Notes under the pieces: generated by a model
Database searches by the model: none
What the model was told of the DNA's origin: nothing
The model's input: the letters and a program-made list of their open reading frames with translations, nothing else
Program-made: the position numbers and the translations under genes
Part shown: positions 32,514 to 40,602 of the stretch, piece after piece
How the letters are laid out: every line of letters begins with the position of its first letter
How positions within the stretch are numbered: the stretch's first letter is position 1
NCBI GenBank assembly: GCA_021815825.1
Contig: JAKAZO010000019.1
Coordinates: 1-40,622 of the forward strand
DNA length: 40,622 nt
Direction of reading: 5' to 3'
Source: Pseudomonadota bacterium
GTDB taxonomy: Bacteria > Pseudomonadota > Alphaproteobacteria > Acetobacterales > Acetobacteraceae

Positions 32514-34238
32514 ATGACAACGAAACGCTGGGACAAATCGCGCCTGCCGTCGCGCCACACCACCGAGGGCGCGGACCGGGCCCCGCATCGCAGCTACTAT
32601 TACGCGATGGGGCTGACGGAGGACGAGATCCATCAGCCCTTCGTCGGCGTCGCCACCTGCTGGAACGAGGCCGCGCCGTGCAACATCGCGCTGGGGCGCC
32701 AGGCGCAGTCGGTCAAGAAGGGCGTCGCGGAATCGGGCGGCACGCCGCGCGAATTCACCACCATCACCGTCACCGACGGCATCGCCATGGGCCATCAGGG
32801 GATGAAATCCTCCCTGGTCTCGCGCGAGGTGATCGCCGATTCGGTGGAGCTCACCGTGCGCGGCCATTGCTACGACGCGCTGGTCGGCCTCGCCGGCTGC
32901 GACAAGTCGCTGCCGGGGATGATGATGGCGATGCTGCGGCTGAACATCCCGAGCGTGTTCATGTATGGCGGCTCGATCCTGCCCGGCCGCTTCAAGGGCC
33001 GCGACGTGACGGTGGTGGACGTGTTCGAGGCGGTCGGCCAGCACGCCGCCGGCCGGATGAGCGATGCCGATCTGCACGAGCTGGAATGCGTCGCCTGCCC
33101 CTCGGCCGGGGCCTGCGGCGGGCAGTTCACCGCCAACACCATGGCCACCGTGAGCGAGGCGATCGGGCTCGCGCTGCCCGGCTCGGCCGGCGCGCCGGCC
33201 CCGTACGAGGACCGCGACCGCTTCGCCGTCGAGTCCGGCCGCGCGGTGATGGCGCTGCTCGAGAAGCGCATCCGCCCGCGCGACATCGTCACGCTGAAGG
33301 CCTTGGAGAACGCCGCTGTCGTGGTCGGCGCCACCGGCGGTTCGACCAACGCGGGCCTGCATCTCCCCGCCATCGCCGCGGAGGCCGGCATCCGCTTCAC
33401 CCTCGATGACGTGGTCGCGATCATGCGGCGCACGCCCTACATCGCCGACCTCAAGCCGGGCGGCAAATATGTCGCGCTGGATGTCTATCGCGTCGGCGGC
33501 ATGCCGGTGATCATCAAGGCGCTGCTCGATGGCGGGCTGCTGCATGGCGACTGCCTCACCGTCACCGGGCGGACGCTGGCGGAAAACCACGCCCATGTCG
33601 TGTTCCCCACCGACCAGGACGTGATCCACCCGGTGAGCCGGCCGCTTTCGCCAACCGGCGGCGTCGTCGGGCTGAAGGGCAATCTCGCCCCGGAGGGCGC
33701 GATCGTGAAGGTGGCGGGCATGCACACGCTGCGCTTCGAGGGCACGGCGCTGTGCTTCGATTGCGAGGAGGACGCCTTCGCCGCCGTGCAGGCGCGCGCC
33801 TACAAGGCCGGCGATGTCATCGTCGTCCGCTACGAGGGGCCGAAGGGCGGGCCGGGGATGCGCGAGATGCTCTCCACCACCAGCGCGATCTATGGCCAGG
33901 GCATGGGCGATCAGGTGGCGCTGATCACCGATGGCCGCTTCTCGGGCGCGACGCGCGGCTTCTGCATCGGCCATGTCGGGCCGGAGGCGGCGGTGGGCGG
34001 ACCGATCGCGCTGCTGCGCAACGGCGACCGCATCGTCATCGACGCCGAGGCCGGCACCATCGACGTCGCCCTCCCCGCCGAGGAACTCGCCGCCCGCCGC
34101 GCCGCCTGGCAGCCGCGCAAGACCGACTACAACAGCGGCGCGCTGTGGAAATACGCGCAGACCGTGGGACCGGCCTGCTTCGGCGCCCTGACCCAACCGG
34201 GGGCGGCGGCGGAGACGCATTGCTACGCGGATATCTAG
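32514..34238 (+). CDS. ilvD: Dihydroxy-acid dehydratase
   Basis: A 574-residue Fe-S enzyme of the IlvD/Edd family that makes 2-keto acids in valine and isoleucine synthesis. Cluster cysteines are visible in TCWNEAAPCN, GLAGCDKSLPGMMMAM and CPSAGACGGQFTANTM. The C-terminus has ITDGRFSGATRGFCIGHVGPEA, the family's most conserved block. The ATG at 32514 has GGGGGAAA 5 nt upstream. Length and motifs favour IlvD over 6-phosphogluconate dehydratase. A related sugar-acid dehydratase is possible, because several paralogues can coexist in one genome. It is divergent from the alpha/beta hydrolase (74-bp gap) and stands alone, with no other ilv genes nearby. Confidence 0.93.
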   Translation: MTTKRWDKSRLPSRHTTEGADRAPHRSYYYAMGLTEDEIHQPFVGVATCWNEAAPCNIALGRQAQSVKKGVAESGGTPREFTTITVTDGIAMGHQGMKSSLVSREVIADSVELTVRGHCYDALVGLAGCDKSLPGMMMAMLRLNIPSVFMYGGSILPGRFKGRDVTVVDVFEAVGQHAAGRMSDADLHELECVACPSAGACGGQFTANTMATVSEAIGLALPGSAGAPAPYEDRDRFAVESGRAVMALLEKRIRPRDIVTLKALENAAVVVGATGGSTNAGLHLPAIAAEAGIRFTLDDVVAIMRRTPYIADLKPGGKYVALDVYRVGGMPVIIKALLDGGLLHGDCLTVTGRTLAENHAHVVFPTDQDVIHPVSRPLSPTGGVVGLKGNLAPEGAIVKVAGMHTLRFEGTALCFDCEEDAFAAVQARAYKAGDVIVVRYEGPKGGPGMREMLSTTSAIYGQGMGDQVALITDGRFSGATRGFCIGHVGPEAAVGGPIALLRNGDRIVIDAEAGTIDVALPAEELAARRAAWQPRKTDYNSGALWKYAQTVGPACFGALTQPGAAAETHCYADI

Positions 34239-34254
34239 ACTTTCGGCGCCGGCT

Positions 34255-35643
34255 CTACCCACGCAGCAGCCGGCGCACCGTGCTCGAGGTGTGGCGGCGC
34301 CCGTCGCCGGCGTAGTCCTCGTGATATTCCTCGATCTTCGCCGGGTCGTAGAGATAGTTCACCATCAGCGTCGCGCTCTCCTTCACACCCTTCTCGGAGG
34401 TGTCGCCGAGCGGGTTGATGCGCTCCAGCCGGGCGCCGTTGGCGAGGTGGAAATGCGCCACCGGGTCCAGCGCGCGCGTGCCGCGGCTTTCGCGCAGCAG
34501 ATATTGCGCGGCCAGGCGCAGCAGCACCGGCTCGGCCGCGCGCAGCCGCGCCGCGTCGCGGAACCAGCCGCGCGAGCGCAGGATCGCCGCCAGCGCTGCC
34601 TCGGCCGTCGCGGCCTCGCCCGGCGCGACGGCCCTGAGCGCCGCTTCCTCCTCCTCGGAGAACCCTCCCGGCGCCGCCTCGCTGAGGCGCGCCTCGAGCC
34701 AGGCGCGGAAGCCGGGCATTGGCGAAAGCGTCGAAAAGGTCTTGATATTGCGGAATTCCGCCGCCAGCAGCGCGACCACCCGCTTGATCAGGAAATTGCC
34801 GAAACTGATCCCCGAAAGCCCGCGCTGGCAGTTGCTGATCGAGTAGAAGATGGCCGTGTCCGCCGCCCCGGGGTCGAGCAGCGGTGCCTTCTCGTCGAGC
34901 AGGCGCTGCACGCTGCCCGCCAGCCCCTGCACCAGCGCCACCTCGACGAAGATCAGCGGCTCGTCCGGCATGCGCGGATGGAAGAAGGCGTAGCAGCGGC
35001 GATCGGAATCGAGCCGGTTCTTGAGGTCGCGCCAGGAGCGGATCTCGTGCACCGCCTCGTAGCCGACCAGGCGTTCCAGCAGCAGCGCCGGGCTGGACCA
35101 GTCGATGCGGCGCAGTTCGAGGAAGCCGACATCGAACCAGTTCGCCAGTAGCCCGCGCAGATCCGCCTCCAGCGCGGCCAGATGCGGGTCGCCGCGGGTG
35201 AGGCCGAGCAGCGTCGCGCGCAGATCGACGAGGAATTTCATGCCGTCGGGGATGGTGGTGAACTGGGTGAGCAGGCGCGCGCGCGGCGGTTCGAGCAGGC
35301 GGCGCAGCCTGGCCTGCGCGGCGGCGCGCGCGGCGGGGTCGGCGGCGGTCTGCACCGCCTCGAACCCTTGCGCCACCGCCACCGGGTCGGCGTCGAAGCC
35401 GGCCAGCGTGGAGAGGAACTGGCGCTGCCCGGCCTCGTCGAGGCGGAGATAGGTCTCGGCCAGCTTGGCCGCGCGGTTGCGCGCGCTGACCTCGCCGCCG
35501 CGGCCGGCGAGGCAGGCGTTCATCTGCGCCTCGATACTGTCATCGTCCTCGCGCGCGACGCCGGCGGCCATGTCGCGCCAGACAGTGGTGATGCGCCGGA
35601 TGGCGCGGTCGAAAAGTCCGCTCGGTGCAGCGATTTCGTTCAT
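34255..35643 (-). CDS. Malonyl-CoA decarboxylase
   Basis: A 462-residue decarboxylase of the MLYCD/MatA family, converting malonyl-CoA to acetyl-CoA. The N-terminal helical domain (RNRAAKLAETYLRLDEAGQRQFL) is followed by the acyltransferase-like domain: PLIFVEVALVQGLAGSVQRLLDE, then FYSISNCQRGLSGISFGNFLIKRVV, with the catalytic Ser and His expected in ISNCQRGL and in the C-terminal DPVAHFHLANGARLERIN. LGDTSEKGVKESATLMVNYLYD is the signature near the end. The ATG at 35643 has GAGG 6 nt upstream and overlaps the stop of the upstream gene (ATGA). It converges on ilvD with a 16-bp gap. No malonyl-CoA synthetase or malonate transporter is adjacent. Confidence 0.94.
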   Translation of the reverse strand: MNEIAAPSGLFDRAIRRITTVWRDMAAGVAREDDDSIEAQMNACLAGRGGEVSARNRAAKLAETYLRLDEAGQRQFLSTLAGFDADPVAVAQGFEAVQTAADPAARAAAQARLRRLLEPPRARLLTQFTTIPDGMKFLVDLRATLLGLTRGDPHLAALEADLRGLLANWFDVGFLELRRIDWSSPALLLERLVGYEAVHEIRSWRDLKNRLDSDRRCYAFFHPRMPDEPLIFVEVALVQGLAGSVQRLLDEKAPLLDPGAADTAIFYSISNCQRGLSGISFGNFLIKRVVALLAAEFRNIKTFSTLSPMPGFRAWLEARLSEAAPGGFSEEEEAALRAVAPGEAATAEAALAAILRSRGWFRDAARLRAAEPVLLRLAAQYLLRESRGTRALDPVAHFHLANGARLERINPLGDTSEKGVKESATLMVNYLYDPAKIEEYHEDYAGDGRRHTSSTVRRLLRG

Positions 35644-37154
35644 GGTCGGCCTCGTCGTGATGGGGCCAGGATAGCACGCGGCGCGGCCACGCGCTCGGCC
35701 TCGGCCCACGCGGCTGGCAGGAACGCGGGCAGGTCCTCGGCGATCAGGCCCGAACCCCGTCCGGCGAGCGCCGCGGCGCGCCCGTGCAGCCAGACGGCGG
35801 CGGCGGCGGCGGCGAACGGCTCCATGCCGGCGGCCAGCAGCGCGGCGATGATGCCGGCGAGCACGTCGCCGGTGCCGGCGGTGGCGAGGCTGGGCGGGGC
35901 GCAGGCGTTGATCGCCGCCCGCCCGTCGGGGGCGGCGATGATGCTGTCGGAGCCCTTCAGCACCACCACCGCGCCGGTGCGCGCGGCGGCGTCCCGGGCG
36001 GCGGCGAGGCGGTCGGCGGCGAGGCGGTCGGCGGCGGGCGGGCCGAACAGCCTTGCGAACTCGCCGGCGTGCGGGGTCAGCACCGCGGCGCCGCGCAGCG
36101 CCTCGGGCCGGCCGGCGCAGGCGGTCAGCGCGTCGGCGTCGGCGACGATGGTGCGGCCGGCGCGCAGCAGCGGCGGCAGCGCCGCCTCCGCCGCCGCGAC
36201 GCCGAGGCCGGGACCGCAGACGAACACGCCGCGCCGCGGATCGGCGAGGAGCTCCGCCAGCGCCGCCTCGGTGACGATCACGCCCGGCTCGGTGGTGCGG
36301 AAAACATCGCCGCGCCCGCGCGCGGCCGCGATGCTGACCAGTCCGGCCCCGGCCCGGCGCGCCGCCGCCGCGGCCAGCCGCGCCGCGCCGGTCATCTCCG
36401 CTCCGGCCAGCACGGTCACGAGCCCGGAGGTGTATTTGTGCGCCGCCGCGTCGCGGGCCGGCAGGCGCCAGAGCCCGGGGCGGTTGAGGAAGCTGCGCGG
36501 CCGGATGGTCTCCAGCACCGTCTCGGGCAGGCCGATCGGCGCCAGCATCGTCTCGCCGCAGCGTTCGCGCCCGGGCAGCAGCAGGTGGCCGGGCTTGAGG
36601 CGGAAGAACGTCACCGTGAGCGCGGCGGCCGGCGCGGCGCCGCGCACCGCGCCGCTCGCCCCGTCCACCCCGCTCGGCATGTCGATCGCCAGCACCCGGC
36701 GGGCGGCGGCCAGCGTCGCGGCGGCCAGCCCGTCGACCTCGCGCGAGAGGCCGGCGCCGAACACCGCGTCGATCACCAGCTCCGCCCGTGCCGCCGCGGC
36801 CGGATCGAACCCGGCCACCGGCCCCTGCCAGCGCGCGGCGGCGGCGGCGGCGTCGGTCCCCGGCGCGGGCGGCGCCAGCGCGGCGAGCGTGACCGGCCAG
36901 CCCTGCTCGGCCAGCCGCCGCGCCGCCACATAGCCGTCGCCGCCATTGTTGCCGGGCCCGCACAGCACCAGCGTCCGGCACGGGCCGAACACGCGCTGCG
37001 CCGCGCGGGCCACCGCCCGGCCGGCATGCTCCATCAGCGTGAGCCCGGGCACGCCGGCGGCGATGGCGGCGGCATCCGCGCGCGCCATCTCGGCCGGCGC
37101 GAGCAGCTCGGGCGGTGGCAGCGGGTGGGGCAGCGCGGCGTCGGCGAGGCGCAT
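35640..37154 (-). CDS. nnr: Bifunctional NAD(P)HX epimerase/dehydratase
   Basis: A 504-residue metabolite-repair enzyme that restores NAD(P)H from its hydrated forms. The N-terminal YjeF_N epimerase (about 1-215) has LMEHAGRAV, LVLCGPGNNGGDGYVAARRL and IDMPSGVDG. The C-terminal ribokinase-like dehydratase has TVLAGAEMTGAARLAAAAARRAGAGLV, VCGPGLG, VLTPHAGEFARL and the GTGD loop ATAGTGDVLAGIIAALLAAGM. The fused form is standard in bacteria. A small in-frame duplication (ADRLAADRLAAARDAA) lies after the HAGEFARL strand. The ATG at 37154 begins MRLADAALPHP; there is no clear ribosome site. Its stop overlaps the malonyl-CoA decarboxylase start, so the two are coupled. Confidence 0.94.
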   Translation of the reverse strand: MRLADAALPHPLPPPELLAPAEMARADAAAIAAGVPGLTLMEHAGRAVARAAQRVFGPCRTLVLCGPGNNGGDGYVAARRLAEQGWPVTLAALAPPAPGTDAAAAAARWQGPVAGFDPAAAARAELVIDAVFGAGLSREVDGLAAATLAAARRVLAIDMPSGVDGASGAVRGAAPAAALTVTFFRLKPGHLLLPGRERCGETMLAPIGLPETVLETIRPRSFLNRPGLWRLPARDAAAHKYTSGLVTVLAGAEMTGAARLAAAAARRAGAGLVSIAAARGRGDVFRTTEPGVIVTEAALAELLADPRRGVFVCGPGLGVAAAEAALPPLLRAGRTIVADADALTACAGRPEALRGAAVLTPHAGEFARLFGPPAADRLAADRLAAARDAAARTGAVVVLKGSDSIIAAPDGRAAINACAPPSLATAGTGDVLAGIIAALLAAGMEPFAAAAAAVWLHGRAAALAGRGSGLIAEDLPAFLPAAWAEAERVAAPRAILAPSRRGRP

Positions 37155-37268
37155 GGCGCGAGAGTGCCAGCCGCGCCGGCCGAAGGCGAGAGGCGGGCGG
37201 CTGCAGCGGCGTATCGCGTCGCCGCGCCCTCGCATACTAGACTGCCGGGGCAACGCGGAGTCGCGCCG

Positions 37269-37904
37269 ATGGCGGTGATCTACACGGTGGCCCAGCAGAA
37301 GGGCGGGGCGGGCAAGACGACGCTCGCCGCCAACCTCGCCGCCGCGCTGGCGGCCACGCAGCGCGTCGCCCTGCTGGACATCGATCCGCAGCGCAGCCTG
37401 GCGCGCTGGCACGGCCTGCGCGCGGCCAACGGGCGCGACGTGCCGGCGATCACGCTGGCCGAGGTCGCCGGCTGGCGGCTCGCCGCCGAGCTCGACCGGC
37501 TGGCGCGTTCCCACGACGTCGTCGTCATCGACAGTCCGCCGCAGATCGACACCGATGCCCGCCTCGCCGTGCGCAGCGCCCGGCTGGTGCTGGTGCCGGT
37601 GCAGCCGAGCCCGCTGGATCTGTGGGCCGCCGAGGGCACGCTCGCGCTCGCCGCGGCCGAGAAGCGCGCCGCGCGCATCGTGCTCAACCGGGTGCCGGCG
37701 CAATCGCGGCTGCGCGACGAGGTGACCGCCGAGATCGCGGCGCGCAGGCTCGCGGCCTTCGCCGCCGCGCTCGGCAACCGGGCGGCGTTCGCCAGCGCCT
37801 TCGCCGCCGGGCTGGGCGTGACCGAGGCCGCGCCGCGCTCGGCGGCGGCGGTGGAAATGCGGGCTCTGCTCGCCGAAATCCAGGAGGCGTCCGATGCTCG
37901 CTGA
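37269..37904 (+). CDS. Orphan ParA/MinD-like ATPase
   Basis: A 211-residue P-loop ATPase of the ParA family. The deviant Walker A KGGAGKTTLAANLA (residues 11-24) follows IYTVAQQ. The second motif is ALLDIDPQRSLARWH, and VVVIDSPPQIDTDARLAVRSARLVLVPVQPSPLDLWAAEGTL is the characteristic switch/Walker B region. There is no N-terminal DNA-binding domain and no parB or parS nearby, so this is a short orphan ParA of the kind that positions cellular cargo, rather than the chromosome partition protein. The ATG at 37269 has GGAG upstream. The gene overlaps the next membrane-protein gene by 11 bp. Confidence 0.9.
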   Translation: MAVIYTVAQQKGGAGKTTLAANLAAALAATQRVALLDIDPQRSLARWHGLRAANGRDVPAITLAEVAGWRLAAELDRLARSHDVVVIDSPPQIDTDARLAVRSARLVLVPVQPSPLDLWAAEGTLALAAAEKRAARIVLNRVPAQSRLRDEVTAEIAARRLAAFAAALGNRAAFASAFAAGLGVTEAAPRSAAAVEMRALLAEIQEASDAR

Positions 37905-38322
37905 TCTCATGCTGGCGCTGCATCTGCTCGGGGCCGTGCTCTGGGTCGGCGGCATGGGCTTCGCCCTGCTGGTGCTGCGCCCGAGCCTCGCCGGGCTCGA
38001 CCCGGCCCAGCGCATGGCGCTGCACCGGGAGGTGTTCCGCCGCTTCTTCCGCCTCGTCTGGCACGTGATGCCGGTCATGATCCTCACCGGCTACGCGATG
38101 ATTTTCATCGTCTATGGCGGCTTCGCCGGGCTGGCCTGGAACATCAACGCGATGAACCTGCTGGGCCTGGTGATGGCGGGCCTCTTCGTCGCCATCGCCG
38201 TCGGCCCCTGGCGGCGGTTCCGCGCCGCCGACGATGCGGTGGCGCTGGCGCAGATCCGCCGGCTGGTGACGGTCAATCTGGCGCTCGGCCTGCTCACCGT
38301 CTTCGTCGCGGCGATGCGCTAG
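37894..38322 (+). CDS. Small CopD-like four-helix membrane protein
   Basis: A 142-residue inner-membrane protein with four predicted helices. The first, MLALHLLGAVLWVGGMGFALLVLRPSL, has the HLLGAVxWVGG pattern of the CopD/heme-binding-like family. The second includes LVWHVMPVMILTGYAMIF, the third MNLLGLVMAGLFVAIAVGPW and the fourth VNLALGLLTVFVAAMR. Conserved His residues in helices 1 and 2 could bind copper or heme. A perfect AGGAGG ribosome site (37882-37887) inside parA precedes the ATG, so it is translated on its own but co-transcribed. Its function is not established. Confidence 0.85.
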   Translation: MLADLMLALHLLGAVLWVGGMGFALLVLRPSLAGLDPAQRMALHREVFRRFFRLVWHVMPVMILTGYAMIFIVYGGFAGLAWNINAMNLLGLVMAGLFVAIAVGPWRRFRAADDAVALAQIRRLVTVNLALGLLTVFVAAMR

Positions 38323-38462
38323 TGGTCGCACTCCGGCCGTATTCGGGCCCGGCGGAATTCAGAATCGGAACCCTGGCTTCCTGGATTCAGCTTCCGGCCC
38401 GGCCCCGCCGGCCGGCGCGGCGGGCGGCCGGTTGCGGGGGCAGGGGAGCAGGGCATCGGCGC

Positions 38463-39398
38463 GTGCAGGCGGGCGGCGTGCTGGCGCTGGCGCTGGCGCT
38501 CGGCGCCTGCAGTGCCAGCCCGTCCGGCTGCGCGGTGGAGACTGCCGCGGAGCTGCCGCTGCGGGTGGTCAGCCAGCATCTGCTGGTGCCAGCGCAGCTG
38601 AACGACCAGCCGGTGTGGATGCTGGTCGATACCGGCGCCAGCGCCACCGTCGTCACCGAGGCGGCGGCGCAGCGCCTGCACATGGAAGCCGTGCCGGAGC
38701 GCGTCACCACCACCAGCGCCATCGACGGGCAGCGGCTCGACCGCAATGTCTGGATGGCGTCCATGCGCCTCGGCCAGGTGGTGATGACGGCGCATCCGGT
38801 TCCGGTGGCGATCGCGACCCTGGGCGAGGTCGATGGCAAGCCGGTGGCGGGCGCCATCGGCACCGATCTGCTCGCCGCCTTCGATGTCGAGAGCGACGTG
38901 CCGCACGGCCGGCTCGGCCTCTATCGGGTGCATGACTGCACCGGGCCGCTGCTGCCCTGGGGCACGGCCTGGGATGCGCCGCTGAGCGGGGCCGGCTTCG
39001 TGTTGCCGCTGAGCGTGCGCGCCGGGCATTTCGTCACCGTGCCGGTGACGGTGGACGGGCGCGCCCTGGCGGCGATGGTGGATTGGGGCGCGGCGATCAG
39101 CGCCATGCCGATGGCGACGGCGGCGCGGCTCGGCGTCGGCGCCGCGGCGCTGGAGCGGGACCCGTCCGGGCGCATCAGCGGCGCGGCCGGCGTCGCCATC
39201 GCCGTGCATCGCCACGTCTTCGCGGAGATGGGGATCGGGCCGCAGCGTCTGCGCCACGTCATCATCCCGGTCGGCGACTACGCGCTGCCGACCGGGGACA
39301 TCACGCTGGGCGAGGACTATCTCGCGCATCAGCGTGTCTGGCTCTCCTACGCCACGCAGCAGATGTTCGTACTGCCGGCGACGATCCGCCTGCGCTGA
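38463..39398 (+). CDS. Retropepsin-like aspartic protease, probable lipoprotein
   Basis: About 311 residues from the GTG at 38463. The short N-terminus MQAGGVLALALALGACS carries a lipobox-like LGAC, so the protein is probably a lipoprotein. The first lobe has the active-site motif MLVDTGASATVV (D56-T57-G58) and the downstream hydrophobic-hydrophobic-Gly strand VAGAIGTDLLAAFDVE. The second lobe repeats the layout, but its active-site motif is AMVDWGAAISAM (D207-W208-G209), and it ends GDITLGEDYLA. Longer starts upstream (from 38322) are in frame but encode a basic segment with no similarity. Proteolytic activity is inferred from the first motif. Confidence 0.8.
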   Translation: MQAGGVLALALALGACSASPSGCAVETAAELPLRVVSQHLLVPAQLNDQPVWMLVDTGASATVVTEAAAQRLHMEAVPERVTTTSAIDGQRLDRNVWMASMRLGQVVMTAHPVPVAIATLGEVDGKPVAGAIGTDLLAAFDVESDVPHGRLGLYRVHDCTGPLLPWGTAWDAPLSGAGFVLPLSVRAGHFVTVPVTVDGRALAAMVDWGAAISAMPMATAARLGVGAAALERDPSGRISGAAGVAIAVHRHVFAEMGIGPQRLRHVIIPVGDYALPTGDITLGEDYLAHQRVWLSYATQQMFVLPATIRLR

Positions 39399-39450
39399 CA
39401 TGCCCGCCTCGTGGATTTTTCGGAACTTCCTATTCGAATTTATGAATCTG

Positions 39451-39475
39451 TCTCACATTGGATTCAAATGTGAGA
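39451..39475. repeat. 9-bp perfect stem-loop downstream of the protease gene
   Basis: TCTCACATT (39451-39459), loop ggattca, AATGTGAGA (39467-39475). It is AT-rich against the background and lies 53 bp after the protease stop. No T-run follows, so it could be a weak terminator of the upstream gene or an operator for the downstream gene. The rest of 39399-39589 shows no gene. Confidence 0.55.
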
Positions 39476-39589
39476 GCACGGTCCGCCCTGATGGACAGAT
39501 CGGGCTGGGAGCCTCCCGCTGTTCGCCGTAGGTCTCCGGGCCTGGGCGCAGGGCGAGGATTTGTGACGTTTTGCTGGCGGGGTCAGGCC

Positions 39590-39618
39590 TTGACCCGCGC
39601 GGTGCGACATTGCTAACT
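39590..39618 (+). promoter_or_regulatory. Candidate promoter of the PEP-CTERM protein gene
   Basis: TTGACC at 39590-39595 and CTAACT at 39613-39618 are separated by 17 nt, giving a transcript start near 39625 and a leader of about 60 nt. The -35 box lies in a small dyad, GGGTCA-ggcct-TGACCC (39580-39596), that could bind a regulator. This rests on consensus matching only. Confidence 0.42.
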
Positions 39619-39687
39619 TCCGTTAACCATAGGGATCGCGTGGCTGGGGCCGCGTCGGCCGCCGTCGGGTGGAATGGGGGAATACAA

Positions 39688-40602
39688 ATGCAACGAAAAA
39701 TAATTCTGGCCGCCGCCATCGCGCTGGTGGGCGCGGCCTCGTCCGAGGCGCAGGCCGGGGCGGATCTCTATGTCGGTGGTAGCAGCACGATCGGGGAATA
39801 CAACGCCACCACCGGGGCGGCGATCCATGCCCCCCTGGTCTCGGGGCTGAGCGGGCCGACCGGAATCGCGGTGTCGGGATCGGACCTCTTCGTCGCCAAC
39901 GAACGCGCCGGCACGATCGGGGAATACAATGCCAGCACCGGGGCGGCGATCCATGCCCCCCTGGTTTCTGGGCTGAGCAACCCGCAGGGAATCGCGGTGT
40001 CGGGATCGGACCTCTTCGTCGTCAACTTTAACAGCGGCACGATCGGGGAATACAATGCCAGCACCGGGGCGGCGATCCATGCGTCCCTGGTCTCGGGGCT
40101 GAACTTCCCGGCCGGAATCGCGGTGTCGGGATCGGACCTCTTCGTCGCCAACGTCAACAGCGGCACGATCGGGGAATACAACGCCAGCACCGGGGCGGCG
40201 ATCAATGCGTCCCTGGTTTCTGGGCTGAACTTCCCGCTCGGACTCGCGGTGTCGGGATCGGACCTCTTCGTCGCCAACTATAACAGCGACACGATCGGTG
40301 AATACAACGCCAGCACCGGGGCCGCGATCAATCCGTCCCTGGTCTCGGGGCTGAACTTCCCGGCCGGAATCGCGGTGTCGGGATCGGACCTCTTCGTCGC
40401 CAACTATGGCACCGGCACGATCGGGGAATACAATGCCAGCACCGGGGCGGCGATCAATCCGTCCCTGGTTTCCGGGCTGAACTTCCCGTTATTCCTCGCC
40501 GTCACCAATCCGCCCGCGTCGGTGCCCGAGCCGGCGAGCCTCTCGCTGCTCGCCGCCGGCGCCCTCGGCCTCGCCGCCATCCGCCGGCGCGCGCGGCGCT
40601 GA
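39688..40602 (+). CDS. PEP-CTERM-anchored six-repeat beta-propeller-like exported protein
   Basis: A 304-residue exported protein. The signal peptide MQRKIILAAAIALVGAASSEAQA is followed by ADLYVGGSS and then six 42-residue repeats starting at residues 34, 76, 118, 160, 202 and 244. The consensus holds TIGEYNASTGAAI, LVSGLNFP and IAVSGSDLFVAN. The last repeat is short and lacks its final strand, and the N-terminal ADLYVGGSS matches that missing strand. This is the arrangement of a closed six-bladed propeller of the NHL/SMP-30-like kind. The C-terminus VPEPASLSLLAAGALGLAAI followed by RRRARR is a PEP-CTERM sorting signal: VPEP, a hydrophobic helix and Arg cluster, recognised by exosortase. GGGGGAA precedes the ATG. 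The ligand and role are unknown; outer-surface or matrix location is inferred. Confidence 0.88.
   Translation: MQRKIILAAAIALVGAASSEAQAGADLYVGGSSTIGEYNATTGAAIHAPLVSGLSGPTGIAVSGSDLFVANERAGTIGEYNASTGAAIHAPLVSGLSNPQGIAVSGSDLFVVNFNSGTIGEYNASTGAAIHASLVSGLNFPAGIAVSGSDLFVANVNSGTIGEYNASTGAAINASLVSGLNFPLGLAVSGSDLFVANYNSDTIGEYNASTGAAINPSLVSGLNFPAGIAVSGSDLFVANYGTGTIGEYNASTGAAINPSLVSGLNFPLFLAVTNPPASVPEPASLSLLAAGALGLAAIRRRARR
39787..40500 (+). repeat. Six tandem 126-bp coding repeats
   Basis: The phrase acgatcgg(g/t)gaatacaa recurs at 39787, 39913, 40039, 40165, 40291 and 40417, exactly 126 bp apart. Units are highly alike at the DNA level (gcggtgtcgggatcggac recurs in each complete unit), with variation confined to a few codons. 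The final unit is truncated. Confidence 0.95.

Noticed and set aside
32440-32520. Longer alpha/beta hydrolase start at 32520
   Set aside because: It would overlap the ilvD start on the other strand, while the ATG at 32439 has a good ribosome site and normal family N-terminus.
35182-36933. Plus-strand frames opposite malonyl-CoA decarboxylase and Nnr
   Set aside because: Sense-strand proteins are clearly identified; these frames are antisense.
37155-38087. N-terminal extension of Nnr up to 38087
   Set aside because: It would be antisense to the parA and copD-like genes, and Nnr is complete from the ATG at 37154.
39787-40500. CRISPR-like or non-coding satellite repeat
   Set aside because: Units are 126 bp, contiguous and translate into uniform propeller-like blades.
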